A DNA stretch of 64,000 bases, taken from a virus. Of this stretch, positions 21,874 to 29,154 are shown in pieces; the first letter of the stretch is position 1; each line of letters begins with the position of its first letter. The DNA is taken from IMG/VR virus record IMGVR_UViG_3300044712_001160, positions 1 to 64,000 of that record, one strand, 5' to 3'. A program made the position numbers and the translations under genes. The notes under the pieces were generated by a model. That model saw nothing but the letters and a program-made list of their open reading frames with translations, ran no database searches and was not told where the DNA came from.

Positions 21874-21885
21874 CACTGCCCAACT

Positions 21886-21912
21886 GAGCGCCTCACGTAG
21901 GCGCTCTTTTTT
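21886..21912 (+). terminator. Strong Rho-independent terminator
   Basis: GAGCGCCT (21886-21893), loop CACGT, AGGCGCTC (21899-21906), then six T residues. Confidence 0.88.
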
Positions 21913-22580
21913 CGGCCTCAGCAGGACGGACCAGTAGTTGCCTTCCTGTGGGAACCCTGGCAAGAACGAACTCACTCAAACCCCTAGAGTGGAACGGCGC
22001 CTTATGGCTGGCCTCTAGTGGCCCACCGCTGGTCGCCCCGACCCCCCTCCACCTGTTGCCCGTCCGCAACACCCCCCTGTGTCCTTCCGGTCACTGTGAC
22101 CCGCGGAGCACACCTCCGGTTGCCAGCCCCCGTTGCCGAAAGGTCACAGTTGCCCATCCGCAACAGGCCGTGTCCCGGCCGCAACACCCGTCCGTTCTCG
22201 TTTTGTCGGGCGGCCTGATCTCGCCCCGTATGCTAGCTACACGGTTTCCGACCCGCCGTGTAGCCTGCCCTACAAGGCGTCAGCCGACGCCCGATGTTCT
22301 CATTATGTCCAGCGGGCTACAGAGGTTTTGCACATCCCCCTCGCATGGATACCTGCGGAGCTCCCAACCCGCCGTGTAGCCCCGGTCCACGGGCGTCCAA
22401 TCCGTCAACCCCCTTTTTTGACGCCCCCTGGTCAGCAGCCAGCGGTTGCCAGCCTCCCCTTCGAGGGCGGGGCGACCTCTCCCCCTCCCGTCGAGGACGA
22501 GGTCGAACCCCTTGCGAGGTCGACGCGCACCCCCTTGCGAGGAGGAGGCAAAATAATTTCGTGTTCTCGTTTTGGACGGA
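21913..22580. other. Long gene-free, C-rich repeat region
   Basis: About 670 bases whose open frames are Pro/Arg-rich and unconvincing. It holds R1 (21929), R2 (21981), a final R1-like copy (22438), paired GTTGC/GCAAC inverted repeats near 22060-22070 and 22148-22160, and two direct copies of ACCCGCCGTGTAGCC near 22252 and 22368. The composition is strongly C-rich on the plus strand. The function is unknown; it could be a structured leader, an attachment or packaging element, or repeat debris. Confidence 0.5.
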
Positions 22581-22609
22581 TTGAATGTCGTCTCGCCCAT
22601 CCTTACATT
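22581..22609 (+). promoter_or_regulatory. Cassette promoter 8
   Basis: TTGAAT (22581-22586), 17-base spacer, TACATT (22604-22609); a longer leader ends GCACAAACGAAGGA. Confidence 0.55.
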
Positions 22610-22696
22610 GTATGCATGACGACGACGCAACACACCCCGCCCGCCTCACGCGCCCCCGTCGTCACGCGCGCCCGGGCACAAACGAAGGATACGATC

Positions 22697-22954
22697 ATGA
22701 CCTACGATATCGACGCCCTCCTCGCCTCCCTCAAAACGGCGAACGACAAAACGTTCACCGTCGCTGCCCTCGCCCGCGCGATGAAGGTGAACGAAAAAAT
22801 CGCGCGTCGTCGTATGCGCGCGAACGCAGCGCGCGCGTCGAAGGATCAGCAGAAGGTTGCGAAGCGCGTTGACGCGACCTCGCGCGCGAACGTGAAATAC
22901 GAATACGCGCTCACGAAGGCGAACCTCGAAATGATCGTTGCGATCATCAAATGA
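22697..22954 (+). CDS. Small HTH-like protein (paralogue family member 2)
   Basis: 85 residues, the same length as the protein at 17606-17863 and alignable throughout: DKTFTVAALARAMKVNEKIAR and RRMRANAA correspond to KTFTLAQLARELKTDPKLAR and RKFRANAA, and KYEYALTKANLEMIVAIIK to its YEW end. Start ATG 22697 follows GAAGGA. The open frame extends far upstream into the C-rich region, but promoter and leader support the short form. Probably a DNA-binding regulator with cassette control. Confidence 0.75.
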   Translation: MTYDIDALLASLKTANDKTFTVAALARAMKVNEKIARRRMRANAARASKDQQKVAKRVDATSRANVKYEYALTKANLEMIVAIIK

Positions 22955-22962
22955 CGCGACAC

Positions 22963-22988
22963 GCGCGCCCCCTCCCTCGGGGGCGCGC
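22963..22988 (+). other. Perfect 10-bp GC-rich hairpin
   Basis: GCGCGCCCCC (22963-22972) pairs with GGGGGCGCGC (22979-22988) around TCCCTC. There is no T run; it may pause transcription or protect the 3' end of the HTH mRNA ahead of the terminator at 23004. Confidence 0.6.
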
Positions 22989-23003
22989 ATCACCCAACGT
23001 CCC

Positions 23004-23036
23004 GGGCGAGGGTTGAAAAACTCTCGCCCTTTCTTT
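23004..23036 (+). terminator. Hairpin terminator of the HTH gene
   Basis: GGGCGAG (23004-23010) pairs with CTCGCCC (23023-23029), followed by TTTCTTT. Confidence 0.7.
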
Positions 23037-23167
23037 GCCTCATCGCGTCGGCTGGGCACTGCAGAGATACGCAGACTCTCCCCAACAAGGGCATGGCTTG
23101 GGCCTTATTAAATTCCCACCATACCCCATAGAGGACAAATAATTTTCGCTACATGGCCCAGCCAGTG

Positions 23168-23196
23168 TTGACGCGCATAATGCCCACGTGATATCG
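23168..23196 (+). promoter_or_regulatory. Cassette-type promoter 9, start of the 23-25 kb operon
   Basis: TTGACG (23168-23173), 17-base spacer ending TGCCCACGTG, ATATCG (23191-23196) or TATCGT one base on. The spacer matches the other cassette promoters; the leader ends AACAAGGAG. Confidence 0.65.
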
Positions 23197-23226
23197 TAGA
23201 TTATCGCCATAACAAGGAGAAGAGCG

Positions 23227-23445
23227 ATGAAGTACACTTTAGTAGCGTCAGACCACCGCGGTAACTATAGCCGCAAGTTCAAATCACACCACCACATCTC
23301 AGTAGGCGATCACGTTATCCTGCCCTTCTCGGGTAACGCCTACGAAGTCCTCGAGAAATCCGTCGAGGGCGACGATTGCTACCTCAAAGTCAACCCACCC
23401 GGCAGCGAAAGCGCCCACATGGATGGGTGGAATGAGCCCAGGTGA
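23227..23445 (+). CDS. Hypothetical protein, 72 residues
   Basis: MKYTLVASDHRGNYSRKFKS, then ISVGDHVILPFSGNAYEVLE, resembles a small SH3/KOW-like beta barrel in pattern. AAGGAG precedes the ATG. First gene of a compact rightward operon. Confidence 0.7.
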   Translation: MKYTLVASDHRGNYSRKFKSHHHISVGDHVILPFSGNAYEVLEKSVEGDDCYLKVNPPGSESAHMDGWNEPR

Positions 23446-23623
23446 TCGGGTCATCATCAAGCCGCACCTAGCACAACAGGTGCACCCCCGTGTCCCGCCG
23501 GAAAGGCGGGGCACTATCACCGCAATCACCCGAGCGAAGCAAGCGATGGTCCTGTGGGATGGTAGACGAGACCCCGAAGCCTATCACAAGTCACTTCTCA
23601 CCGTGGTCACTAGCGATGGTTGA
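23432..23623 (+). CDS. Small SH3/KOW-like protein, 63 residues
   Basis: MSPGDRVIIKPHLAQQVHPR and RRGTITAITRAKQAMVLWDG have the GDxV...GxI pattern of KOW or similar beta-barrel domains. Overlaps the previous gene by 14 bases. ATG 23423 is an alternative start. Confidence 0.65.
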   Translation: MSPGDRVIIKPHLAQQVHPRVPPERRGTITAITRAKQAMVLWDGRRDPEAYHKSLLTVVTSDG

Positions 23624-23810
23624 CCCCGAAGAGCTCCAAGCGGTATTCGAGGCCGCCAAGGAATGGAAACGAAAGCTCGAAGCAAACAACCTCACCCGAG
23701 CTAAAGCAACATGCCCGGTGTGCAAGACCAAGAACAGTGTCAAGATCCTGAAATCCGGCACCCACATGAAGGCATCCTGCATCATGTGCTCTCTCACCTA
23801 CAAGGAATAG
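23616..23810 (+). CDS. Zinc-ribbon protein, 64 residues
   Basis: A helix (MVDPEELQAVFEAAKEWKRK) is followed by TCPVCKTKNSVKILKSGTHM and SCIMCSLTY, a classic two-CxxC ribbon. Overlaps the preceding stop. Probable nucleic-acid binding. Confidence 0.7.
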   Translation: MVDPEELQAVFEAAKEWKRKLEANNLTRAKATCPVCKTKNSVKILKSGTHMKASCIMCSLTYKE

Positions 23811-23811
23811 C

Positions 23812-24069
23812 ATGGGACTCTATCTCAACTTCCCGAACATCCCCAAGGAAACTTGGCTGATGCATAACGCCACGCCAATCGGCTATACGCCGACCAGCTA
23901 CAAGAACGACGACGGTGAACTCGTCGCAGTGTGGGTGAACAACGGCGCATTCACTGCAGTGGCGCTCGCCTACTGCCAAGAAGAGCTCGAGGTGTTCACC
24001 AATCCGAACGACACGAGACAAAAGGCCTACTTTTGGATACGGCCCGAGCACAAGGAGCTGTTCAAGTGA
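23812..24069 (+). CDS. Hypothetical protein, 85 residues
   Basis: MGLYLNFPNIPKETWLMHNA, then LVAVWVNNGAFTAVALAYCQ, suggests a small alpha/beta fold. The stop shares bases with the next GTG start (GTGA). Confidence 0.7.
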   Translation: MGLYLNFPNIPKETWLMHNATPIGYTPTSYKNDDGELVAVWVNNGAFTAVALAYCQEELEVFTNPNDTRQKAYFWIRPEHKELFK

Positions 24070-24299
24070 AGGTCTGGGTACTCACCTGTGAGCACAACAG
24101 CCACGACGACTTCGGCCAGATCTTCTTGGCGGTCTTTAAGGATTTACCCGATCCCGAAGCTCTGGCTGACTTCATCATGCCGCCGCCCGGCGCTACGCTG
24201 AACAGCCTTCTGAAGCTTATCCTCCACGTTCAGAAAGGTGGCGGCCGTATCGCTGACGAGGACACGTGGTATTATCTCAAGCAAGTGGAGCTGAAATGA
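24066..24299 (+). CDS. Hypothetical protein, GTG start, 77 residues
   Basis: GTG at 24066 overlaps the previous stop; the protein reads MKVWVLTCEHNSHDDFGQIF, then LADFIMPPPGATLNSLLKLI. No family recognised. The ATG-less frame fits exactly between neighbours. Confidence 0.65.
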   Translation: MKVWVLTCEHNSHDDFGQIFLAVFKDLPDPEALADFIMPPPGATLNSLLKLILHVQKGGGRIADEDTWYYLKQVELK

Positions 24300-24484
24300 G
24301 ACTCGTCCGACTCATCACCTACCAGACCCGCATCCCGCTCTACATCAACCCAGACCAGGTGACGATGGTGTTCCCCAGCATCAGCGGCGAAAACACCTTT
24401 GTCTACACCACTGACGGTAAGGAGTCGACAGTTGTGGGTGAAGTCACTCAGGTTGTTCAACAGCTAGCTCAGGAGAGAACATGA
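24296..24484 (+). CDS. Hypothetical protein, 62 residues
   Basis: MRLVRLITYQTRIPLYINPD, then TFVYTTDGKESTVVGEVTQV, is a strand-rich small domain. ATGA overlaps at both ends. Confidence 0.65.
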   Translation: MRLVRLITYQTRIPLYINPDQVTMVFPSISGENTFVYTTDGKESTVVGEVTQVVQQLAQERT

Positions 24485-24969
24485 ACCTCGAGAACATGAA
24501 GAAGGTGCGTGACGCCATCGCAGCTTCTGATCACTTCGACATGAGCAACTGGTGCGGTACTTCTTGCTGCATCGCTGGTCATGCCACCATACTTGCCACA
24601 GGCAAGGATACGGAGTTCATGAGCTCCAGCCAGGTTTCATCTATTGCTCAGGAGTTTCTCGACCTCAGCAGCAAAGAAGCCAGCACACTATTCATCCACG
24701 GGTGGGGCAGTTTCAGATCACTCGATCAGGTGTCGAAGGCCGAGGTGCTTCCCAAACTCGACGGGCTCATCAATGGTACACTCAAGCTTCCCGCCAAGGA
24801 CGACAGGGATATCCGCCGTGAGGTGCTGAACAGCAACGAGCGTATAAGCTACGAGGAAGCGGTCGACAAAGCCGTCGAGCTGATGGAGGCTGACAACTGG
24901 GGTAGCTGGTACCACAAGGAAACTCTTTACGAACGGGCTCGGTACCTTCTCTCGGGGTTGCTGCCATGA
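24481..24969 (+). CDS. Conserved-type hypothetical protein with CGTSCCIAGHA motif
   Basis: 162 residues. NWCGTSCCIAGHATILATGK near the start resembles the CGT..C.AG motif of a protein group I recall from phages and bacteria, function unknown to me. A helical body with EEAVDKAVELMEADNWGSWY follows. ATGA-coupled to both neighbours. Confidence 0.7.
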   Translation: MNLENMKKVRDAIAASDHFDMSNWCGTSCCIAGHATILATGKDTEFMSSSQVSSIAQEFLDLSSKEASTLFIHGWGSFRSLDQVSKAEVLPKLDGLINGTLKLPAKDDRDIRREVLNSNERISYEEAVDKAVELMEADNWGSWYHKETLYERARYLLSGLLP

Positions 24970-25250
24970 CCAAGGATCAGTATACGGCGCTCTTCTGCGT
25001 CCAGCTTCAGGGCATCATGGCTGAGGGTCTGATCATAGCGAACCGGGGCGAAGCTGAGACACGATCCAAGATGGCATGGATCCAGAATGCCCCCAATCTT
25101 AGCCTACGCCAGATCGCCGACTACTTCTTTGAGCTCGACATGGAGGTACCCCGATTTGAATTCCGATCTACAAAGACTGCGGGACGACCGGTTAATAACC
25201 CAGAAGCAGTACCAGCGAGCAGCCCTGGGAACCAACCCGCGGGTGACTAG
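24966..25250 (+). CDS. Hypothetical protein, 94 residues
   Basis: MTKDQYTALFCVQLQGIMAE, then SLRQIADYFFELDMEVP, is helical, with a disordered Pro/Ala tail that overlaps the next gene. No family recognised. Confidence 0.65.
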   Translation: MTKDQYTALFCVQLQGIMAEGLIIANRGEAETRSKMAWIQNAPNLSLRQIADYFFELDMEVPRFEFRSTKTAGRPVNNPEAVPASSPGNQPAGD

Positions 25251-25347
25251 CGACAAGAACCTGTGGGTAACGCTCACCAACAACCGGCGGGTCTTGATTG
25301 ATCCGTCGGGCAAGGTCATTTTCGATGGAAAGCAGATCGTGCGATGA
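25156..25347 (+). CDS. Hypothetical protein, TTG start, 63 residues
   Basis: TTG at 25156 lies nine bases after GGAGG; LQRLRDDRLITQKQYQRAAL is helical and LWVTLTNNRRVLIDPSGKVI is strand-rich. It overlaps the previous gene by 95 bases and the next by ATGA. The ribosome site supports the unusual start. Confidence 0.6.
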   Translation: MNSDLQRLRDDRLITQKQYQRAALGTNPRVTSDKNLWVTLTNNRRVLIDPSGKVIFDGKQIVR

Positions 25348-25493
25348 TCAAGTGGGCGTGGGACGAGAACCTATACCAGTGGCGCCGCTACACTATCGAG
25401 GGCAATCACATCACCAGCATCCATTACCTGCCTGTGGTCGAGGGCAAGACGAACATCCCGGCCGTGAGGCGAGATAATCGCTCACGTGGGTAA
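25344..25493 (+). CDS. Hypothetical protein, 49 residues
   Basis: MIKWAWDENLYQWRRYTIEG, then HITSIHYLPVVEGKTNIPAV, ends with a basic tail. ATGA overlap with the upstream gene; last of the 23.2-25.5 kb unit. Confidence 0.6.
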   Translation: MIKWAWDENLYQWRRYTIEGNHITSIHYLPVVEGKTNIPAVRRDNRSRG

Positions 25494-25501
25494 CATTGGA
25501 A

Positions 25502-25530
25502 TTGTCCCGTGGCAATATCCACGATAAAGT
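25502..25530 (+). promoter_or_regulatory. Promoter 10 (weaker match to cassette template)
   Basis: TTGTCC (25502-25507), 17-base spacer, TAAAGT (25525-25530); leader ATCGAAACGGATGGAG resembles the cassette leaders. Confidence 0.5.
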
Positions 25531-25558
25531 GAATCCATCGAAACGGATGGAGTTCACC

Positions 25559-25918
25559 ATGCAATCCAACACCTACGTCATCGAACACCTTCCACAGGAT
25601 GACCCCCTGTGGCGTCTCGTCACGTTCGAGTACACCCATCCCGACATGCCCAGCGTGAGGTCGGTTCACTCGCTTCTCGAATTTGATGGCTTCGATGAGC
25701 TTGCCAAGCACGTCGAGGACTTTACCCGCGTCGAGGGCTGGAATTGCACCGCGGATGACGTGCCGATCAGCCACCGTCATTTCATGAAGCTTCATACGCT
25801 TCAGCTCCATGCCCAATACGTCCGCGATTGTATCCGTGCAGTCGCCGACGCTGAAGCTGATCTCCAAGCGAGACGTGATGAGCTCGCTCAAGCACTCGAG
25901 GATTTGGCCAATGTCTGA
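25559..25918 (+). CDS. Hypothetical protein, 119 residues
   Basis: MQSNTYVIEHLPQDDPLWRL, then strands resembling an antibiotic-monooxygenase-like small fold, and a C-terminal helix (RDCIRAVADAEADLQARRDE) that could form a coiled coil. ATG 25547 is an alternative start. No family assigned. Confidence 0.7.
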   Translation: MQSNTYVIEHLPQDDPLWRLVTFEYTHPDMPSVRSVHSLLEFDGFDELAKHVEDFTRVEGWNCTADDVPISHRHFMKLHTLQLHAQYVRDCIRAVADAEADLQARRDELAQALEDLANV

Positions 25919-26561
25919 CATCCACGAAAAGATTATCAACCTTCTGGCGCTCGCAACCAACAACCCGAGCGAGGAGGAAGCGGCAACAGCTGCGGCCATG
26001 GCGCGCAAGCTGATGCTCAAGCACAACATCGACGAGCGCGACCTGGGCGTGAAGTCCAGCGTCGAGTACTCGGGCGGTGGTAAGCTCGACCGCGATTACT
26101 GGCAGCTGTTGATGGGCGGTATTCAGGTGCTGATCCCCGTAAAGGGTCTGCTCTACGGAACCGAGGCATTCCGATGGGTCGGCACCAAGCTCAACGCGCA
26201 GGTCGCTGATCAACTGCTCGAGTTCTGGGCCAAGCAGGTTGAGCATCAGTACAAGGTGCACCTGCCGCCCGGCATGTCGAAAGCCGAGCGCGCACAGTAC
26301 CGCCGCGACTTCAAGCGTAGCTGCGCGCTGAGGATCATTCACCGCGCGCGTGAGCTCAAAGCCACACAGGACGCGGACAAATCGACCGGCACGGCGCTCG
26401 TCGTGATCCAGTCTCAGCTCGAGCGTGAGATCGAGGAATTTCTCGCCGACAAGAACATCACTCGGCGCAAGCCGCTGACTGTCAAAACCACTACCCGCGG
26501 CGGGCGTGACGGCTACGCAGCGGGCAACAACGTCCACATCAACACGGGGATTAGCAAATGA
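25911..26561 (+). CDS. DUF2786 domain protein
   Basis: 216 residues. The N-terminal HEKIINLLALATNNPSEEEA followed by MARKLMLKHNID fits DUF2786, a short helical domain common in phage and bacterial proteins of unknown function. The remainder is helical and basic (GMSKAERAQYRRDFKRSCAL) with a Gly-rich end. Start ATG 25911 overlaps the previous stop. Confidence 0.8.
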   Translation: MSDIHEKIINLLALATNNPSEEEAATAAAMARKLMLKHNIDERDLGVKSSVEYSGGGKLDRDYWQLLMGGIQVLIPVKGLLYGTEAFRWVGTKLNAQVADQLLEFWAKQVEHQYKVHLPPGMSKAERAQYRRDFKRSCALRIIHRARELKATQDADKSTGTALVVIQSQLEREIEEFLADKNITRRKPLTVKTTTRGGRDGYAAGNNVHINTGISK

Positions 26562-26782
26562 CACTTACGGCCGACCAAAAAGCCGCGCTCCAGCATGTCT
26601 ATTCTCAGATAGCGCCGGACATTCCTGAGGACTACGAGCCTGAGGAGATCGCTGAGCTGATCATCGACGCGAACCGGCTCACCCTCTACGGCTACCCAGC
26701 TGTGGATGAGCAGATGCGCGAGTTCACCCGCAAGGACTATGGTGAGACGCTCGCCATGATCGTGCGGGAGCTTCATCTGTGA
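26558..26782 (+). CDS. Acidic helical protein, 74 residues
   Basis: MTLTADQKAALQHVYSQIAP, then EDYEPEEIAELIIDANRLTL. Strongly acidic. ATGA/GTGA overlaps at both ends. No family recognised. Confidence 0.65.
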   Translation: MTLTADQKAALQHVYSQIAPDIPEDYEPEEIAELIIDANRLTLYGYPAVDEQMREFTRKDYGETLAMIVRELHL

Positions 26783-26979
26783 GGCTCACGATCAAGATAG
26801 AGGGTAAGTATCACCTTCTTAATGACGTCCACGTCACGCGGCCTGGGGACGGTCGCGTGTACCTTCGTGGAGTAACCGACGTATCGGGTTCTAGGCGAAA
26901 GCCTCGACCCGTGGTCATCAGCATGACATACGACATAGCGGAGTTGCTGAATGCTAATGCGAAGATTGATCGGCCGTGA
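26779..26979 (+). CDS. Hypothetical protein, GTG start, 66 residues
   Basis: GTG at 26779 overlaps the previous TGA. MRLTIKIEGKYHLLNDVHVT, then GRVYLRGVTDVSGSRRKPRP, is beta-rich and basic. Confidence 0.6.
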   Translation: MRLTIKIEGKYHLLNDVHVTRPGDGRVYLRGVTDVSGSRRKPRPVVISMTYDIAELLNANAKIDRP

Positions 26980-27166
26980 GGGCTTTCTCGATCACCCGGC
27001 CTGGAAGCGTGGCGCAGAGATCAGTGTCGTAGAGATCTATCACTACAACGGGAATTGGATGGCCACCGACTCTCAGGGGTTCCGACACTTTCTTCACCAG
27101 CTCGAGCCGGTCAACAAGACCGACACGATCATTCCTGAGGTGGGCGATGCCCGCGCCGCTGTATAG
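26951..27166 (+). CDS. Hypothetical protein, 71 residues
   Basis: MLMRRLIGREGFLDHPAWKR, then ISVVEIYHYNGNWMATDSQG. Beta-rich small domain overlapping both neighbours by about 20-30 bases. Confidence 0.6.
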   Translation: MLMRRLIGREGFLDHPAWKRGAEISVVEIYHYNGNWMATDSQGFRHFLHQLEPVNKTDTIIPEVGDARAAV

Positions 27167-28091
27167 CCGTTGGCGGCGAAACTTCGAAAAGGTATTCAAG
27201 AAGGCGGGCTTATCACCCGCCGGATACCTTCACCTGAAAAACAAGCTGACCGTTTACAGCCTTAGCGAAGACGTGACGCGAGAGCTCGGAAAGCAATCGC
27301 TCGAGATCGGTCGTATCAACTGGCTCGAGGTAGCGAAGCAGCGGCTGCCCCATAAGGCCTACTTTGTGGAAATGCCCTGGAGGGCGTTCATGACTAACCT
27401 CATGACCGTTGATGACGAGAATACCCGACCGTCAAGGTGTGCCTTTATCTTTCTTCAGGACCCGGGTGGCTGGGGTATGATGTACCTGCTGAACTACCCC
27501 AACGGCGGATTTTATCTGCTGCCCTTCTTGACGGTGTTTCGATATGAGCCCAGAGATCAAGCGCTCACCTCTGTAGTTATGGGCATCCATTACCCACCTG
27601 ATCCCGTACTTCAGCATATGTACTTGGATGGGCCCGACATTCCACACGAAAAGATACAGGGGATCATCGTGGAGATGGCTGGCTGGGTTCGTATGGGTCT
27701 TACAATGCTTCATGCCACGCAAGTCGTCACGCGCCCGCGATACCAGCCTAACCTCGACGCCGAGCCACAGCAGAAGCGAGCCGACCGGGAAGTGATCGAC
27801 GTGGACGAAGTCGACATGTTCCTGACGCCGCGGACCTACTACGGCGACAAGCGCTACGAGCCGAACGAAACGCCGCGACACGTCAGCCGGCATAATGTTC
27901 GTGGACATTGGATGTATCGCCGCGACCGGGATGATCCATACAGCTGCGACATACCCAGCGGACAACACGACTGGGAAGGTGATGATCAACGCCAAACCTG
28001 CATCAACTGCGGACAGCGTCGTTGGTTCCGTGAAGAGTGTACCCGGGGTAGCGGAGACGAAAAGGTCAAGATACGCAATGTGAGGCTATGA
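27147..28091 (+). CDS. Conserved phage-type protein with C-terminal zinc motif
   Basis: 314 residues. The N-terminal domain contains AYFVEMPWRAFMTNLM and LQDPGGWGMMYLLNYPNGGF; the C-terminal part reads HNVRGHWMYRRDRDD, then HDWEGDD...CINCGQRRWFREEC, a Cys/His cluster likely to bind metal. I recall similar RGHWR-ending proteins in phages without an assigned activity. It is the last gene before promoter 11. Confidence 0.7.
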   Translation: MPAPLYSRWRRNFEKVFKKAGLSPAGYLHLKNKLTVYSLSEDVTRELGKQSLEIGRINWLEVAKQRLPHKAYFVEMPWRAFMTNLMTVDDENTRPSRCAFIFLQDPGGWGMMYLLNYPNGGFYLLPFLTVFRYEPRDQALTSVVMGIHYPPDPVLQHMYLDGPDIPHEKIQGIIVEMAGWVRMGLTMLHATQVVTRPRYQPNLDAEPQQKRADREVIDVDEVDMFLTPRTYYGDKRYEPNETPRHVSRHNVRGHWMYRRDRDDPYSCDIPSGQHDWEGDDQRQTCINCGQRRWFREECTRGSGDEKVKIRNVRL

Positions 28092-28112
28092 GCAATCGAG
28101 TGCCATTGATCG

Positions 28113-28141
28113 TTGACAGGTAGTGCCATTGTTGATACGAT
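28113..28141 (+). promoter_or_regulatory. Promoter 11
   Basis: TTGACA (28113-28118), 17-base spacer, TACGAT (28136-28141), near consensus. Drives the HTH, DUF1653 and ThyX genes. Confidence 0.75.
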
Positions 28142-28175
28142 CAACTGGTCAAGTCTGAACGGGGAACAATAATCC

Positions 28176-28544
28176 ATGAAGCTGAATCGTGCCGACACGA
28201 GGGTCGTATTGCAGGGGGACGACTTCCAAGTTCTACATAACACTTGGAACGAGTACTCCAACGACCAACCCTTGCCAACTGATGACAAGGAACAACTGAT
28301 CGACCGAATACTTGACCTGATGGAACAAGCCGGCGATCTACTCCACGAAAATCGCGAGACGTTCAAGCTCTCAGAGCTAGCCCGCGACCTCGGCGTTGAT
28401 CCGAAGGTTGCGCGCGACAAGTTCCGTCGTGCAGCGCTCAAAGCGAAGGTCCCCGAAAGTTTAAAGCCGACCGGGTGGATTTTCCATCTCCGCGACCGCG
28501 AGGCTGTGCAGGAAATCATTCGACCCAAGAGGGCGCGTTCATGA
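28176..28544 (+). CDS. HTH-like protein (paralogue family member 3) with N-terminal extension
   Basis: 122 residues. The C-terminal half (ETFKLSELARDLGVDPKVAR, DKFRRAALKAK, then GWIFHLRDREAVQEIIRPK) matches the small proteins at 17606 and 22697. An extra N-terminal 58 residues are acidic and helical (DDKEQLIDRILDLMEQAGDL), possibly for dimerisation. First gene after promoter 11, so it may regulate the operon. Confidence 0.7.
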   Translation: MKLNRADTRVVLQGDDFQVLHNTWNEYSNDQPLPTDDKEQLIDRILDLMEQAGDLLHENRETFKLSELARDLGVDPKVARDKFRRAALKAKVPESLKPTGWIFHLRDREAVQEIIRPKRARS

Positions 28545-28957
28545 AGAGCTATAAATCCGTTGCTATCGAGGGTTGCCCCTCGAGTCTTGTTGACGACGCG
28601 GTCAGCGAAATCCAAGACCTCGTGCAAGAGATCACCGACTGGAAATCGGGCATGGAAGGTACCAATCTCGAGAACAGCGAGAAGTACCAGTTGCTCGACA
28701 ACGCCGAGAGCGAACTCTCCTCTGTGGAGAACGACATTGACGAGTGGCCGAACGACGAAGTTCGGATCACCTGCTATATCACCATGCCCAAGCGGGTAAA
28801 GCGTTCGCCGAGTCGCGCGGTTCGTCTGGAGAACGCCAACGCCAAGATAGGCGCTGTCAAGGACTTCTATGAAAGCCTCGATGGTGACTATTCGGAGATC
28901 ATCGACAAGCTCGATGGTATGATCAAGGAAGTGGAATTTCCGAGGATGTATGGATGA
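28541..28957 (+). CDS. Acidic coiled-coil protein, 138 residues
   Basis: MKSYKSVAIEGCPSSLVDDA, then long acidic helices (SEIQDLVQEITDWKSGMEG, ENANAKIGAVKDFYESLDGD). ATGA overlaps both neighbours. No family recognised; a partner of the preceding HTH protein is possible. Confidence 0.65.
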   Translation: MKSYKSVAIEGCPSSLVDDAVSEIQDLVQEITDWKSGMEGTNLENSEKYQLLDNAESELSSVENDIDEWPNDEVRITCYITMPKRVKRSPSRAVRLENANAKIGAVKDFYESLDGDYSEIIDKLDGMIKEVEFPRMYG

Positions 28958-29154
28958 ACTACAGGCACCTGAAGTCTGGCGGTGAATACGAACTGCTGCT
29001 AGTCGGTCATGACGAGGCCACGCTTAACCCGATGGTCATCTACCGTTCGCTAGATGATGAGGAGATCTGGTGTCGGCCGGCAAAGGAATTCTTCGACGGC
29101 CGGTTTGTACCCATCAATGAGAGACTTGAACCCAGGAGCGACTATGAGAACTGA
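28954..29154 (+). CDS. DUF1653 domain protein
   Basis: 66 residues; MNYRHLKSGGEYELLLVGHD, EATLNPMVIYRSLDDEEIWC, RPAKEFF, then VPINERL follow the YRHxKGxxYxV...VVYxxL...WxRPxxxF pattern of DUF1653, a small beta domain of unknown function found in phages and bacteria. Confidence 0.85.
   Translation: MNYRHLKSGGEYELLLVGHDEATLNPMVIYRSLDDEEIWCRPAKEFFDGRFVPINERLEPRSDYEN

Larger units (their letters stand above)
17239..21998 (+). repeat. Dispersed repeat CCCCTAG(R)NTGGAACGGC (R2 family)
   Basis: Copies at 17239-17260, 18492-18522 (a tandem pair), 20107-20126 and 21981-21998, all plus-oriented and intergenic. The copies at 20107 and 21981 are preceded by CAAGAACGAA. R2 is usually followed within about 10-100 bases by an R1 copy, so the two appear to belong to one mobile or duplicated spacer module. 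Confidence 0.75.
17521..22450 (+). repeat. Dispersed 15-bp repeat CTACCAGTAGTTGCC (R1 family)
   Basis: Copies, mostly plus-oriented and always between genes, at 17521-17532, 17551-17562, 18005-18016, 18546-18557, 18577-18591, 18614-18628, 19045-19059, 19625-19639, 20150-20164, 20183-20197, 21440-21454, 21929-21942 and 22438-22450. An inverted copy lies at 20876-20890. Perfect copies are at 19045, 20150, 20183 and 21440. They sit roughly 15-75 bases upstream of most cassette promoters. They behave like protein-binding sites or SAS/stoperator-type elements of other phages; the binding protein is unknown. Confidence 0.85.

Noticed and set aside
21948-22379. 143-codon rightward frame in the C-rich gap
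   Set aside because: No ribosome site, repeat-derived residues, overlapping hairpins and repeats.
17521-22450. R1 copies considered as a CRISPR array
   Set aside because: Spacing is irregular and genes lie between copies; repeats are short and not regularly spaced by unique spacers.
22133-22696. Long N-terminal extension of the HTH protein at 22697
   Set aside because: Low-complexity Pro/Arg sequence through a repeat region; promoter 8 and the leader lie inside it.
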